Shown here: positions 25,067 through 33,888 of the stretch, piece after piece
Layout of the letters: each line of letters opens with the position of its first letter
Position numbering within the stretch: the stretch's first letter is position 1
Notes under the pieces: generated by a model
Told to the model about the DNA's origin: nothing
The model's database searches: none
The model's input: the letters and a program-made list of their open reading frames with translations, nothing else
Program-made: the position numbers and the translations under genes
DNA from: Chitinophaga sp. CF118
GTDB taxonomy: Bacteria; Bacteroidota; Bacteroidia; Chitinophagales; Chitinophagaceae
Direction of reading: 5' to 3'
DNA length: 64,000 nucleotides
Assembly (NCBI RefSeq): GCF_900112615.1
Contig: NZ_FOMK01000011.1
Coordinates: 124,001-188,000 of the forward strand

Positions 25067-27529
25067 ATGAAATCTATCGCCATCTTTTTAGCCCTTAGTG
25101 TCGTGGTCTGTAGTATAAAAAAGACCTACGCACAAACCAGCCAGCCGGCAAAAGTGTCCGGGCAGGTAATGCAAAGCGGTAATAAACCCGTTGAATTTGC
25201 CACTATCACCTTATTAAAAGCAAAAGACTCATCCCTGGTAAAAGGTGCTATTGCTGATATCAACGGTCAGTATGAGTTTGAGCAGATAAAATCAGGCAAG
25301 TACCTGGTAGCAGCTGCTTATGTAGGTATGAAAAAAGCGTATAGTCCGACTTTTGAAATAAATGGTAATACTCCTGTAAAAGTACCAACGCTTTCTCTTA
25401 GCGCAGATGCCAAAAATCTGAAAGAGGTAAATGTAACAGGGAAGAAACCTTTTGTTGAGCAGCATCCCGACAAAATGGTGGTAAATGTTGAAAACAGTAT
25501 CATCGGTGCAGGTGCTTCTGCAATGGAAGTTCTGGAAAAATCTCCCGGTGTAACTATTGATAAAGATGATAACATCAGCATGAAAGGAAAGAATGGTGTT
25601 GTTATTATGATAGATGGTAAGCTAACCAATATGAGTTCCCAGGACGTTGCCCAGCTGCTGAAAAGTATGCCTGGTAGTAATATCGACCAGATAGAACTGA
25701 TCACCAATCCTTCCGCCAAATATGATGCAGCGGGCAACGCCGGGATCATCAACATCAAACTGAAAAAGAATAAAACAGTAGGTACCAACGGAAGTTTGAA
25801 CGTGGGCAGTGCTTATGGACTTACTCCAAAATACAGTGCGGGCCTTAACGTGAACCATCGCAATGAAAAGTTCAACCTCTTTGGTTCTTATAATTATAAC
25901 CACCGCGGAAACGAACAAAACCTTGCGTTATATCGTACGGGTACGGATAATGGAAAGTTTACCATATTTGATCAACATAACAAGATCACCAATACATCTG
26001 AATACCATGGCGCCAAGGTAGGTATGGATTACTTTATCAGTAAAAATCACACAATAGGTGTGATGGTAGATGCCGGTTTCAGAAGTTCAAACTCACCTGC
26101 TTTTGGTACTACATTGATCGGTGGAAGGGAATCCGTTGATTCAACATTGAAAACAAATTCAGAGAATGGTTCGCACTGGAGCCGCTGGGCATACAATGTT
26201 AACTACAAAGGTGTGCTGGATACAATGGGTAAAGAATTGAATATTGACCTGGATTATGCACTGAATAAGGAAACCAAAACGTCTGATATCTTTTCCAATA
26301 CCTGGGATGCTGGCGGTAAGAACTTTATGCACGGTGATACTTCCCGCAGTTTACAACCATCTAAAATAGATATTAAAACGATCAAAATTGATTATGTAAA
26401 TCCGCTGAAACACGAGGCTAAGTTTGAAGCAGGATTGAAGTTTTCTTTCGTAAAGACTGATAACAATGCCCGTTTCGATTCTTTACGCAGTAATAACTGG
26501 GTATATGATGTGAACCGTTCTAACCAGTTTATTTATAAGGAAAATGTGCAGGCAGGTTATATCAATTTTCACAAGCAGATTAAGAAGCTGAGTTTGCAGA
26601 TGGGCCTTCGCGGAGAAGCTACACAGGTAGAAGGTAATTCTATAACGATTAACCGTAAAACGGATACCAGCTATTTTAACCTGTTCCCAAGTATATTCGT
26701 AGGTTACGCGGTATCGAAGAACCACCAGTTAGGTTTGTCTTACAGCAGAAGATTACAGCGCCCCAGCTACGAAGATCTGAATCCATTTGAGTTTTATCTG
26801 GACAGATACACTCTTTTGTCCGGTAACCCTTACCTGCGTCCTTCTTATGCCAACAGTATAGAACTGACACATACTTTCAAACAGTTTTTAACTACCTCTA
26901 TCGGTTATACGCATACAAAAGATCTGATAACGCAGATCATAGAAGCAGGAAAAGATCCTGTGACCGGCGACAGCTCTGTTTTAAGATATAAATACCTGAA
27001 TGTGGCCAAGTCGGACAACTTTACAATGAACATTTCTTTTCCGGTACCGATTACCAAATGGTGGAACAGCTTTACTTACCTGTCTGGTAATTATAGTAAA
27101 TATCAGACAATAGTGAATAATCAGAATGTGAGTATTAACGGTGGTGGATTTATGGCCCGTACACAGCATTCATTTACTCTCCCCAAAGGGATCTCTACTG
27201 AGGTGAGTTTCTTTTACCTGTCCTCACAGATAGCAGATGAAGGGTTGTTTAAGATGAAGCCGATGTATGCAATGGACTTTGGGATATCCAAACAGGTGTT
27301 AAATAAGAAAGGTTCTGTGAAGCTGAGTGTGAATGACGTTTTCAACAACCAGGTGTTCCGTGGAACTTTTGAGAATGCCGGCCGCTACAGCTCAGTAAGG
27401 AGCAAATGGGAAAGCCAGCAGGTGAGGTTGAATTTCACTTACCGTTTTGGAAGTACCAGTATTAAGGAAGCAAGGAGCCGTAGAACAGGTTTGGAAGACG
27501 AGCAGAACAGGGTGAAGAGTAATAATTAG
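25067..27529 (+). CDS. outer-membrane beta-barrel receptor with carboxypeptidase-regulatory-like N-domain (TonB-dependent family)
   Basis: 820 residues with a signal peptide (about 1-23, ending TYAQ). Residues about 27-115 form a CnaB/carboxypeptidase-regulatory-like domain (SGQVMQSGNKPVEFATITLL...). Residues 120-240 resemble a TonB receptor plug: MEVLEKSPGVTIDKDDNISMKG and the IDQIELITNPSAKYDAAGNAGIINI stretch. The rest is a large beta-barrel with strong amphipathic strands, of the OMP beta-barrel 3 type. It likely takes up or binds an unknown ligand. There is no SusD partner next to it, so it is not part of a classical polysaccharide locus. A terminator follows. Confidence 0.88.
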   Translation: MKSIAIFLALSVVVCSIKKTYAQTSQPAKVSGQVMQSGNKPVEFATITLLKAKDSSLVKGAIADINGQYEFEQIKSGKYLVAAAYVGMKKAYSPTFEINGNTPVKVPTLSLSADAKNLKEVNVTGKKPFVEQHPDKMVVNVENSIIGAGASAMEVLEKSPGVTIDKDDNISMKGKNGVVIMIDGKLTNMSSQDVAQLLKSMPGSNIDQIELITNPSAKYDAAGNAGIINIKLKKNKTVGTNGSLNVGSAYGLTPKYSAGLNVNHRNEKFNLFGSYNYNHRGNEQNLALYRTGTDNGKFTIFDQHNKITNTSEYHGAKVGMDYFISKNHTIGVMVDAGFRSSNSPAFGTTLIGGRESVDSTLKTNSENGSHWSRWAYNVNYKGVLDTMGKELNIDLDYALNKETKTSDIFSNTWDAGGKNFMHGDTSRSLQPSKIDIKTIKIDYVNPLKHEAKFEAGLKFSFVKTDNNARFDSLRSNNWVYDVNRSNQFIYKENVQAGYINFHKQIKKLSLQMGLRGEATQVEGNSITINRKTDTSYFNLFPSIFVGYAVSKNHQLGLSYSRRLQRPSYEDLNPFEFYLDRYTLLSGNPYLRPSYANSIELTHTFKQFLTTSIGYTHTKDLITQIIEAGKDPVTGDSSVLRYKYLNVAKSDNFTMNISFPVPITKWWNSFTYLSGNYSKYQTIVNNQNVSINGGGFMARTQHSFTLPKGISTEVSFFYLSSQIADEGLFKMKPMYAMDFGISKQVLNKKGSVKLSVNDVFNNQVFRGTFENAGRYSSVRSKWESQQVRLNFTYRFGSTSIKEARSRRTGLEDEQNRVKSNN

Positions 27530-27565
27530 GTTCGACCTAGGTTTTAGGTACATATAAGGATGGAT

Positions 27566-27599
27566 AGGACGTGATCTCTCGTTAGATCGCGTCCTTTTT
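27566..27599 (+). terminator. rho-independent terminator after the receptor gene
   Basis: AGGACGTGATCT and AGATCGCGTCCT form a 12-bp stem with one mismatch and a CTCGTT loop, followed by TTTTT. Confidence 0.87.
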
Positions 27600-27706
27600 A
27601 AAACTCTCAACAGACTGGTTATCAAGGTTTATAGACTGAAGCAGGAAATTATCCTCAAAAAATCTTCCTGTCATGTGCAACCTTTTTTCAAAATAATGTC
27701 TTTATA

Positions 27707-28276
27707 ATGCAAGCATCTACCAACAACTTGAACCAGACAACGATAACAGACCACCTGGTTGACAGGTGCAAAAAAGGCGACGTGCACGCTTTCCGGGAAT
27801 TGTACAACGCTTATTCGGCGGCTATGTACAACATCTGTCTGCGTATGACGGGAAATGCCGCAGATGCTGAAGACACTCTGCAGGAGGCTTTTATGCAGAT
27901 ATTCAAGAATATTGAACGTCTGGAAAGTGCCAGCAGTGTAACCGCCTGGATCAAGAGGATAGTGGTGAACCACTGCCTTTCCAGGTTGCGAAAAAAGAAA
28001 GTGTATTTTGAAGAAGTAGATAATATAGACTTGGTAGAAGAGCAGGGAGGAATAGATGAAGATAGTTTTGCCTGGACGGTGGCCGCCATCAAAGATGCGA
28101 TACATATATTACCGCAAGGTTACCGGACTGTACTTAACCTGTATATCTTTGAGGAATATTCGCATAAGGAAATTGCCGCAATGCTGGATATTTCTGAGTC
28201 TACAGTAAAAACACAGTATATGAGGGCGAAGGATAAAGTGAGGCAGATCGTTAAACAAAAAAATGTAATTCGCTGA
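27707..28276 (+). CDS. ECF-type RNA polymerase sigma factor
   Basis: 189 residues with sigma region 2 at about 25-95 (FRELYNAYSAAMYNICLRMTG, then DAEDTLQEAFMQIFKNIERLE) and region 4 at about 125-178 (LPQGYRTVLNLYIFEEYSHKEIAAMLDISESTVKTQYMRAK helix-turn-helix segment). No region 3, so it is an extracytoplasmic-function factor. It is the first gene of a compact operon: the next gene starts at its stop codon (TGATG overlap) and two beta-repeat surface proteins follow, which are probable targets or sensors of this regulatory unit. Confidence 0.94.
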   Translation: MQASTNNLNQTTITDHLVDRCKKGDVHAFRELYNAYSAAMYNICLRMTGNAADAEDTLQEAFMQIFKNIERLESASSVTAWIKRIVVNHCLSRLRKKKVYFEEVDNIDLVEEQGGIDEDSFAWTVAAIKDAIHILPQGYRTVLNLYIFEEYSHKEIAAMLDISESTVKTQYMRAKDKVRQIVKQKNVIR

Positions 28277-28827
28277 TGCCAGAAAAGAGTTTTGAGGATT
28301 TTATCAGGCAGCACCGTCCGGATTTTGAGGAGCATGGGCCCGGACCCGGTGTGTGGGCACAACTTGAAAAAGAGCTGAGGCCCCCCAAAAAGGAAACGAT
28401 TATACAGCAGTTGGGCCGTCACTGGTTAAAAGCGGCGGCTATTCTGGTACTTGTTGTAAACAGTGTGGTAATCTATCAGTTCCTACAGATGAAGAAGGCG
28501 CAACATCTGGAAAATGTATCGCCGGAGTTGCAGGACGCAAAGATGTATTACACTTCTCAGATTGAACAGCGGCTACAGGATATTAAAGCCTATCCCGCAT
28601 CTGTGGTAGGACTGGACAGTTCGGCCCGTAAAGAACTGGAGTTACGTAATGAAACTTACCAGGTACTCGAGGCAGAATTAATACAAAATCCCGGTAACGA
28701 ACGTATAAAAGCAGCTATGGTACATTATTACCAGTTAAAGCTGGACCTGCTGGATAAAATATTGGACGAGCTGAAAGAAAAGCAGCCTGTTATACAAAAG
28801 CAATCTAACTATGAAAGAGAAATTTAA
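28276..28827 (+). CDS. likely anti-sigma factor, single-span membrane protein
   Basis: 183 residues; starts MPEKSFEDFIRQHR directly at the ECF sigma stop codon. A cytoplasmic N-terminal helix region (1-48) leads to one membrane span (about 51-70, AAAILVLVVNSVVIYQFL). A periplasmic helical part with coiled-coil character follows (LELRNETYQVLEAEL..., LVDKIL-like heptads). The position and layout fit an anti-sigma factor, but no zinc-binding HxxxCxxC motif is seen. It overlaps the next gene by 17 nt. Annotation as anti-sigma is by context only. Confidence 0.65.
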   Translation: MPEKSFEDFIRQHRPDFEEHGPGPGVWAQLEKELRPPKKETIIQQLGRHWLKAAAILVLVVNSVVIYQFLQMKKAQHLENVSPELQDAKMYYTSQIEQRLQDIKAYPASVVGLDSSARKELELRNETYQVLEAELIQNPGNERIKAAMVHYYQLKLDLLDKILDELKEKQPVIQKQSNYEREI

Positions 28828-29899
28828 AATACTGATACTGCTGTTATTACCAGTGCTGGCGTTTGGTGAAAAAGGAAACAGTGAATACAGAAGAACTATT
28901 GTGAAAGAGATCAATAATGCCAGTAACACTACATTGACGATTTCGAATAAATATGGAAAGGTGATTATCCATACCTGGTCTAAAAACGTTATAAAATCGA
29001 CTGTTGTTATTACAGGCTTCGGTAAAAGTGTAGATGAGGCTAAGGACGTTAACAGTATGGTAGATATTACTACTAACACTAATGGTAACACGACGAGTTT
29101 TCAGACAGTGTATAATCCTTCCGGATCGGGCAACAAATGGTTCTCCTGGGGGAGTGGAAAGAAAGATTCCAAGGATTATGTGAACATTGATTATGAGTTA
29201 TACGTTCCTGAAGATCTTACCAAAATAGTTATCGAAAACAATTTTGGAGATGTGATTGCAGATGTACTTTCTTTTCCTGCGGTCATCAATATGAACTATT
29301 GTAATTATGATATAAAGGAAGCGCAGAAATCACTGGAAATGCATATGAATTATTGCCAGAAAGGGAAGGTAGGAAAGGCAGATGCATTGATAGTAAAGGC
29401 TAATTATTCAAATATCCGGAGTGAGTCTGTCGGCTCCCTGATGGCGAGTTCCAATTACAGTGAATATACATTGGGATCGGTAGGAAAGATGGAAGTGAAA
29501 GGTAACTATGATGAATATACTATTTCGAAAGTAGGAGTTATTAGTTCCAGATGTACCTATACAAATTTCAAGATTGGTGAAGTACTGGCAGAAATAACTG
29601 CGAACCTGGTGTACGGAGATCTGTCTGTAAAAAGTATCGGACAGGGATTTAAGAAAGGGGATATGCACCTGACCTATACGGATATTAATCTGGGATTCCA
29701 GCAGAACGTTGCTTTTCAGATCAGGGTAAACCTTACCAGCGGAGATCTGAATACTGGCGATCTTTCATTTAAAAATGTAACTTCTATTAAAAAGAGTTCC
29801 CAGTTATCTTATACTGGTTCTACTGCCGGAGCCGGCGATCAGTCACCTTTACTGGCTATTCAGGGAGTATACAGTGACATCGATTTAGACAGTCACTGA
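28811..29899 (+). CDS. DUF4097-type beta-repeat secreted protein
   Basis: 362 residues with a signal peptide (about 1-19, LAFG). The rest is a run of short beta-strands with repeated motifs such as LTISNKYGKVIIHTW, IVIENNFGDVIADV, LIVKANYSNIRSESVG, LMASSNYSEYTLGSVG and MEVKGNYDEYTISKVG. This is the right-handed-helix pattern of DUF4097/putative-adhesin proteins. It is exported to the periplasm or surface. It overlaps the preceding gene and is followed at 38 nt by the GIN-domain protein, so all four genes form one unit. Confidence 0.85.
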   Translation: MKEKFKILILLLLPVLAFGEKGNSEYRRTIVKEINNASNTTLTISNKYGKVIIHTWSKNVIKSTVVITGFGKSVDEAKDVNSMVDITTNTNGNTTSFQTVYNPSGSGNKWFSWGSGKKDSKDYVNIDYELYVPEDLTKIVIENNFGDVIADVLSFPAVINMNYCNYDIKEAQKSLEMHMNYCQKGKVGKADALIVKANYSNIRSESVGSLMASSNYSEYTLGSVGKMEVKGNYDEYTISKVGVISSRCTYTNFKIGEVLAEITANLVYGDLSVKSIGQGFKKGDMHLTYTDINLGFQQNVAFQIRVNLTSGDLNTGDLSFKNVTSIKKSSQLSYTGSTAGAGDQSPLLAIQGVYSDIDLDSH

Positions 29900-29937
29900 T
29901 CATTCAACATCTTCTTTAAAACGTTAAAATCCTAATT

Positions 29938-30678
29938 ATGAAAATGCAACATTTGGGCCGGTACTTCTATGTGCCGTTAGCGATCGCTTTGCTTGTACTT
30001 TCCGCTTTTACAATTGACATCCGTAACGAAAAAGTAAAGGGTAGCGGAAACATCAAACAGGAAGTTCGCACACAGAACCCTTTTAAAAGTATCAGTACTT
30101 CCGGCAATTACAATGTATACATCCAGCAGGGAAGTAAGCGTGATATCCAGATAGAGGCAGATGATAACCTGCTTCCTTATATTGTCACTACAGTAAATGG
30201 TAGTGAATTACAGATCAATACCAAAAAAGGGTATGAGATCAAACCTACTAAAACGGTGAATATCTATGTAACTGTTGAAGAACTGGAAGAGCTGAACTCG
30301 AGCGGAAGTGGTGGCTTTTACAGCAAAAGCAGCCTGAAGGGGAATAAGGTGGTATTTTCTTTCAGTGGTAGTACAATAGCAGACATGGATCTTAATTCGA
30401 ATGTATTGGATGTAAGGATTTCCGGGTCCAGTAAGGTAAACCTGAAGGGGAATGTACCACAAACCAAGTATGGTATTTCTGGTTCTGGTGATATAGATGC
30501 ATTTGGTCTGCATTCAGATAATGTGAAGGTAGAGGTTTCGGGCAGTGGAAAGTTGGATCTGTTTGCAGAAAAGAAGCTTGACATCAGCGTTTCCGGAATG
30601 GGAAATGTACGTTATAAAGGTAATGCATCCCTCAGTCAGTCGTCTTCCGGCATGTCTAAGGTATCAAAACAAGATTAA
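29938..30678 (+). CDS. head GIN domain (DUF2807) secreted protein
   Basis: 246 residues. An N-terminal hydrophobic segment (about 10-26) acts as signal peptide or anchor. The mature part is a right-handed beta-helix type DUF2807 domain: GSGNIKQEVRTQNPFKSIS, GNYNVYIQQGSKRDIQIEAD, and repeated SGSG / SGSGKL turns near the C-terminus. This family is widespread in Bacteroidota and often follows ECF sigma/anti-sigma genes; its ligand is unknown. Three hairpins and a terminator end the operon. Confidence 0.88.
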   Translation: MKMQHLGRYFYVPLAIALLVLSAFTIDIRNEKVKGSGNIKQEVRTQNPFKSISTSGNYNVYIQQGSKRDIQIEADDNLLPYIVTTVNGSELQINTKKGYEIKPTKTVNIYVTVEELEELNSSGSGGFYSKSSLKGNKVVFSFSGSTIADMDLNSNVLDVRISGSSKVNLKGNVPQTKYGISGSGDIDAFGLHSDNVKVEVSGSGKLDLFAEKKLDISVSGMGNVRYKGNASLSQSSSGMSKVSKQD

Positions 30679-30692
30679 AGAATCAGTTGTTG

Positions 30693-30739
30693 GTCGCCGC
30701 TTGCAAGGCGACTATGTTACCGGTTGAAAAGGTAACATA
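30693..30739 (+). other. two adjacent hairpins ahead of the operon terminator
   Basis: GTCGCC/GGCGAC (30693-30712) and TATGTTACC/GGTAACATA (30713-30739) form perfect stems that abut each other and the terminator. They may stabilise the 3' end of the GIN-domain mRNA. Confidence 0.6.
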
Positions 30740-30765
30740 CCCCGGGTAATCGTCCCGGGGTTTTT
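30740..30765 (+). terminator. rho-independent terminator after the GIN-domain gene
   Basis: CCCCGGG and CCCGGGG stem with a 7-nt loop and TTTTT. Confidence 0.88.
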
Positions 30766-30791
30766 GTTTCGGTGCTATTCAGTTATATTTG
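30764..30791 (+). promoter_or_regulatory. promoter of yajQ
   Basis: TTG at 30764-30766, 17-nt spacer, TATATTTG at 30784-30791. It overlaps the T-run of the preceding terminator and lies 43 nt before the yajQ ATG. Confidence 0.6.
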
Positions 30792-30833
30792 TCGTTCCAA
30801 AAGCGAATAACTGTAATAAAATTATTTTCAATT

Positions 30834-31325
30834 ATGCCGTCCTTTGATATTGTTAGCAAAGTAGATATGCAAACGCTTGATAATGCTATAAATACCGTAA
30901 AGAAAGAGATCACTACACGATTCGATTTCAAGGGTTCCCCTGTTGAGATGGAATTGAATAAGAAGGATCTGACTTTGAATGTAGAGGTAGAGAGCGATAT
31001 GAAGCTGACCCAGGTAATAGATGTTTTGATCAGCCGGACCATGCGCCATGGGCTGGATGCTACTATTTATGATCTGAGCAAGGAACCTTACCAGAGTGGG
31101 AAGGTGTATAAAAAAGAGATTCCTGTACGGAACGGGATTAAACAGGAAGATGCCAAGAAGATAGTGAAGTTGATTAAGGATTCCGGAACAAAGGTGCAAG
31201 CCGCCATTATGGATGATATTGTTCGGGTAACCAGTAAGAAAATAGATGATTTACAGGAAGTTATACAGAAAATAAAGGAGGCCAGCCTGGGAATTCCTTT
31301 ACAGTATGTAAATATGAAGAGTTAA
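30834..31325 (+). CDS. YajQ family nucleotide-binding protein
   Basis: 163 residues from the ATG at 30834 (upstream in-frame residues lack similarity). Family hallmarks are the start MPSFDIVSKVDMQTLDNAIN, RFDFKGSP near 36-43, and DVLISRTMRHGLD near 63-75. Members bind nucleotides, and some bind cyclic di-GMP and act as effectors; others help phage transcription. With no cyclic di-GMP enzyme in the window the role here is undecided. It has its own promoter. Confidence 0.93.
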   Translation: MPSFDIVSKVDMQTLDNAINTVKKEITTRFDFKGSPVEMELNKKDLTLNVEVESDMKLTQVIDVLISRTMRHGLDATIYDLSKEPYQSGKVYKKEIPVRNGIKQEDAKKIVKLIKDSGTKVQAAIMDDIVRVTSKKIDDLQEVIQKIKEASLGIPLQYVNMKS

Positions 31326-31367
31326 AAATAATTCGGTTACAGAGGTGTTAGATTTAAAAAATATTAT

Positions 31368-31375
31368 TACCTTTG
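31368..31375 (+). promoter_or_regulatory. -7 box of rpmE
   Basis: TACCTTTG fits TAnnTTTG. It leaves a leader of about 85 nt before the L31 start codon. Confidence 0.55.
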
Positions 31376-31400
31376 CACCCTGTATTATAATAATATTGGT

Positions 31401-31433
31401 ATGAAACCAGGCATGGGCAATCGTGAGGGGTAG
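31401..31433 (+). CDS. possible 10-residue leader peptide upstream of rpmE
   Basis: ATG AAA CCA GGC ATG GGC AAT CGT GAG GGG TAG encodes MKPGMGNREG within the rpmE leader. It could be a regulatory upstream ORF or chance; no hairpin attenuator is obvious behind it. Confidence 0.2.
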   Translation: MKPGMGNREG

Positions 31434-31465
31434 CATACGGTAACAAAAAGTAAATTTTTATTCAG

Positions 31466-31717
31466 ATGAAACAGGGAATCCATCCAGAAAATTACAGATT
31501 TGTAATATTCAAAGATATGTCTAACGGTACTGCTTTTTTAAGTCGTTCTACTGCCAGTTCAAAAGAAATGTTGAAATGGGAAGATGGTAACGAGTACCCG
31601 GTGATCAAGCTGGAAATCTCCAATACTTCTCATCCGTTTTATACCGGAAAGAACATTTTATTGGATACAGCAGGTCGTATCGACAAGTTCAACAAACGTT
31701 ACGCAAAGAAAGCCTAA
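31466..31717 (+). CDS. rpmE2: 50S ribosomal protein L31 type B
   Basis: 83 residues, longer than zinc-type L31 and lacking its CxxC cysteines, which marks the type B form. The start MKQGIHPENYRFVIFKDM and the C-terminal SHPFYTGKNILLDTAGRIDKFNKRY are the conserved blocks. Type B L31 can replace the zinc form under zinc shortage in many bacteria, but in Bacteroidota it is commonly the standard copy. It has its own promoter with a leader of about 85 nt and a strong terminator. Confidence 0.96.
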   Translation: MKQGIHPENYRFVIFKDMSNGTAFLSRSTASSKEMLKWEDGNEYPVIKLEISNTSHPFYTGKNILLDTAGRIDKFNKRYAKKA

Positions 31718-31743
31718 TCAGGCCCGTTTTAAATAATTAATAA

Positions 31744-31780
31744 AATCCCATCGGCTTTTTCGATGGGATTTTTTATTTTT
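31744..31780 (+). terminator. rho-independent terminator after rpmE
   Basis: AATCCCATCG and CGATGGGATT form a 10-bp stem around GCTTTTT, followed by TTTTATTTTT. Confidence 0.9.
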
Positions 31781-31787
31781 AGCCTTT

Positions 31788-33041
31788 ATGGAGCGGAATT
31801 ACATTCTTTTCGACACACCCGCACGCGATTTGTTATTCCCCTTTACCCATACAAGACCGGTTGCGGCTTGCCGCGTGGGTATTCTTACTATCCGCGAGAA
31901 ATGGGATCGCTGTTTGAATACGGGTACCAGCTACTTGACGGTTCCATATTTGCAGGAAAAGTATCCGCTGCAACAGATAGATGAGAAAACTGTGAATGTG
32001 TTGATCAATGGACATATTCTTCCCTCTGAAGCTTTAATACATGCTATTCATTCCCTGGAAACAGGGCAGGAGTTATATCAGGACAACCAGATACTGGCCA
32101 GAGTTGTAACAGGAGATGAGCTGGGCTGTATACAGTTGGCTTTTAAGACGAATAAACTGGGAATTTCCTCTAATAAAGTTCTTTTTACAGGTCTTCCTAA
32201 AGAGGAAGGTCTTGATTTAATTGAAACAAGAGTTTCTTTTAAAGGTCAGGTACAAGGGATCTATCTGCCCTGGGATATTACATTATTAAATGATCAGGCC
32301 TTACGGAATGATTTTGTACTGCTGACGAAAAACAGGACCTCTGCCCCCATACCGGATAATAACCAGGTAAGCGGGCGGGAGCACGTTTTCCTGGAGCCGG
32401 GAGCAGTTGTCAGCCATAGTATTCTGAATGCCACAACTGGTCCGATTTATATTGGCCGTAATGCAGAGATTATGGAAGGGTGCCTGATCCGCGGTGCATT
32501 TGCCATGGGAGAAGGAGCTACGTTGAAGATGGGTACTAAAATCTATGGTGCCACTACACTGGGGCCGGGTTGTGTGGGCGGCGGAGAGCTTAAGAATGTG
32601 GTGATGTTCGGTTATTCCAATAAGGGACATGACGGTTACCTGGGAGATGCTGTGCTGGGAGAATGGTGTAACCTGGGAGGTAATACCACCTGTTCTAATC
32701 TGAAGAATAATGGAAGTGTTGTGAATGTATGGCTGGAAGCGCGAAAGGAAGCCTGGCCGGCAGGTCGTAAATGTGGTTTGCTGATGGGAGATTACAGTCG
32801 TTGCGGGATAGGCACCATGTTCAATACTGGTACGGTGGCAGGTGTTTCCTGTAATATTTTTGGAGGAGATTTTCCTCCTAAATTTATCCCTTCTTTTTCC
32901 TGGGGAGGTTTGAAACAGGAGCCTTACCGGATCGGAGAAGCATTGAGAGATGCGGCTACCTGGATGCAGTTTAAAGGGCAGAAGCTGGGAGAAATTGAAG
33001 AGCGGCTGTTAAAAGCTGTATATGAATTAGTCAATAATTAA
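31788..33041 (+). CDS. GlmU-like sugar-nucleotidyltransferase/acyltransferase of the Bacteroidota type
   Basis: 417 residues. The N-terminal part (1-~170) is an unusual nucleotidyltransferase-like region beginning YILFDTPARDLLFPFTHTRPVAACRVGI with an R-x-G-I-x-T-x-x-x-K-W-like stretch (TIREKWD). The C-terminal part (about 200-375) is a left-handed beta-helix with hexapeptide repeats (GPIYIGRNAEIMEG, TLGPGCVGGGEL, NNGSVV). This fits the alternative GlmU family of Bacteroidota proposed to make UDP-N-acetylglucosamine for cell-wall and LPS precursors. tpiA follows 25 nt later, so they may be co-transcribed. Confidence 0.85.
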   Translation: MERNYILFDTPARDLLFPFTHTRPVAACRVGILTIREKWDRCLNTGTSYLTVPYLQEKYPLQQIDEKTVNVLINGHILPSEALIHAIHSLETGQELYQDNQILARVVTGDELGCIQLAFKTNKLGISSNKVLFTGLPKEEGLDLIETRVSFKGQVQGIYLPWDITLLNDQALRNDFVLLTKNRTSAPIPDNNQVSGREHVFLEPGAVVSHSILNATTGPIYIGRNAEIMEGCLIRGAFAMGEGATLKMGTKIYGATTLGPGCVGGGELKNVVMFGYSNKGHDGYLGDAVLGEWCNLGGNTTCSNLKNNGSVVNVWLEARKEAWPAGRKCGLLMGDYSRCGIGTMFNTGTVAGVSCNIFGGDFPPKFIPSFSWGGLKQEPYRIGEALRDAATWMQFKGQKLGEIEERLLKAVYELVNN

Positions 33042-33066
33042 TTATTCAATTAATATAGTGATACAC

Positions 33067-33828
33067 ATGAGAAAAAAAATTGTAGCTGGCAACTGGAAAA
33101 TGAACCTGACATTAGCTCAGGGCGAACAGCTGATCAATGACATTTTGCAAACCGGCCTGAAGTTGAAAGAGGGTCAGGAAGTAGTAGTTGCTACTCCTTT
33201 TCCTTATCTGCTGAAAGCGAAAGCATTGTTGAAGAATAATCCGGGTTTTTACCTGGCTTCGCAAAACGTTGCATCTGAAAAATCCGGCGCTTATACGGGC
33301 GAAGTATCTGCAGAAATGCTGAAATCTGTTGGTGTGGATTACGTGATCATTGGTCACTCTGAAAGAAGAGAATATTTCCAGGAAAGTAATGCTGCATTGG
33401 CTAAGAAAATTGACCAGACACTGGCTAATGGTCTGAAGCCTATTTTCTGTTGTGGAGAGCCACTGGAAATCAGGAAGGCTGAAACACAGAACGATTACGT
33501 AGCTAAACAGCTGGAAGAGAGTTTGTATCACCTGACTGTAGAGCAATTGAAAGATGTGGTGATCGCTTATGAGCCTATCTGGGCTATTGGTACTGGTCTT
33601 ACCGCCAGCGCAGCACAGGCACAGGATATGCACGCTTTCATCCGTTCTCAGATCGCTGCTAAATATGGCAGGGAAGCTGCATTGCATATGAGCATTCTTT
33701 ATGGTGGTAGTGCAAAGCCTTCCAATGCAGAAGAATTGTTCTCCTGCCCGGATGTGGATGGCGGCCTGATAGGTGGTGCATCCCTGGTAGCTGCAGACTT
33801 TACTGCTATTATCCAGAAACTGGCTTAA
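33067..33828 (+). CDS. tpiA: triosephosphate isomerase
   Basis: Glycolytic enzyme interconverting dihydroxyacetone phosphate and glyceraldehyde 3-phosphate. 253 residues from the ATG at 33067 (three codons inside a longer frame). All active-site residues are visible: K11 in AGNWKMN, H97 in IIGHSERR and E169 in AYEPIWAIGTG, plus the phosphate-binding LYGGSAKP and GGLIGGASL. A terminator hairpin follows the stop codon. Confidence 0.97.
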   Translation: MRKKIVAGNWKMNLTLAQGEQLINDILQTGLKLKEGQEVVVATPFPYLLKAKALLKNNPGFYLASQNVASEKSGAYTGEVSAEMLKSVGVDYVIIGHSERREYFQESNAALAKKIDQTLANGLKPIFCCGEPLEIRKAETQNDYVAKQLEESLYHLTVEQLKDVVIAYEPIWAIGTGLTASAAQAQDMHAFIRSQIAAKYGREAALHMSILYGGSAKPSNAEELFSCPDVDGGLIGGASLVAADFTAIIQKLA

Positions 33829-33845
33829 TCATACTGAACATAATA

Positions 33846-33888
33846 ACGGGGCACTGTTCGCAATGGCGGGCAGTGCCCCGTTTGCGTT
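33846..33888 (+). terminator. terminator-like hairpin after tpiA
   Basis: ACGGGGCACTG and CAGTGCCCCGT form an 11-bp perfect stem around a 14-nt loop; the following TTTGCGTT is only moderately T-rich. Confidence 0.7.

Noticed and set aside
27707..30678. Possible SusC/SusD-type polysaccharide locus with the 25067 receptor
   Set aside because: No SusD-like lipoprotein or glycoside hydrolase is encoded. A terminator separates the receptor from the sigma operon.
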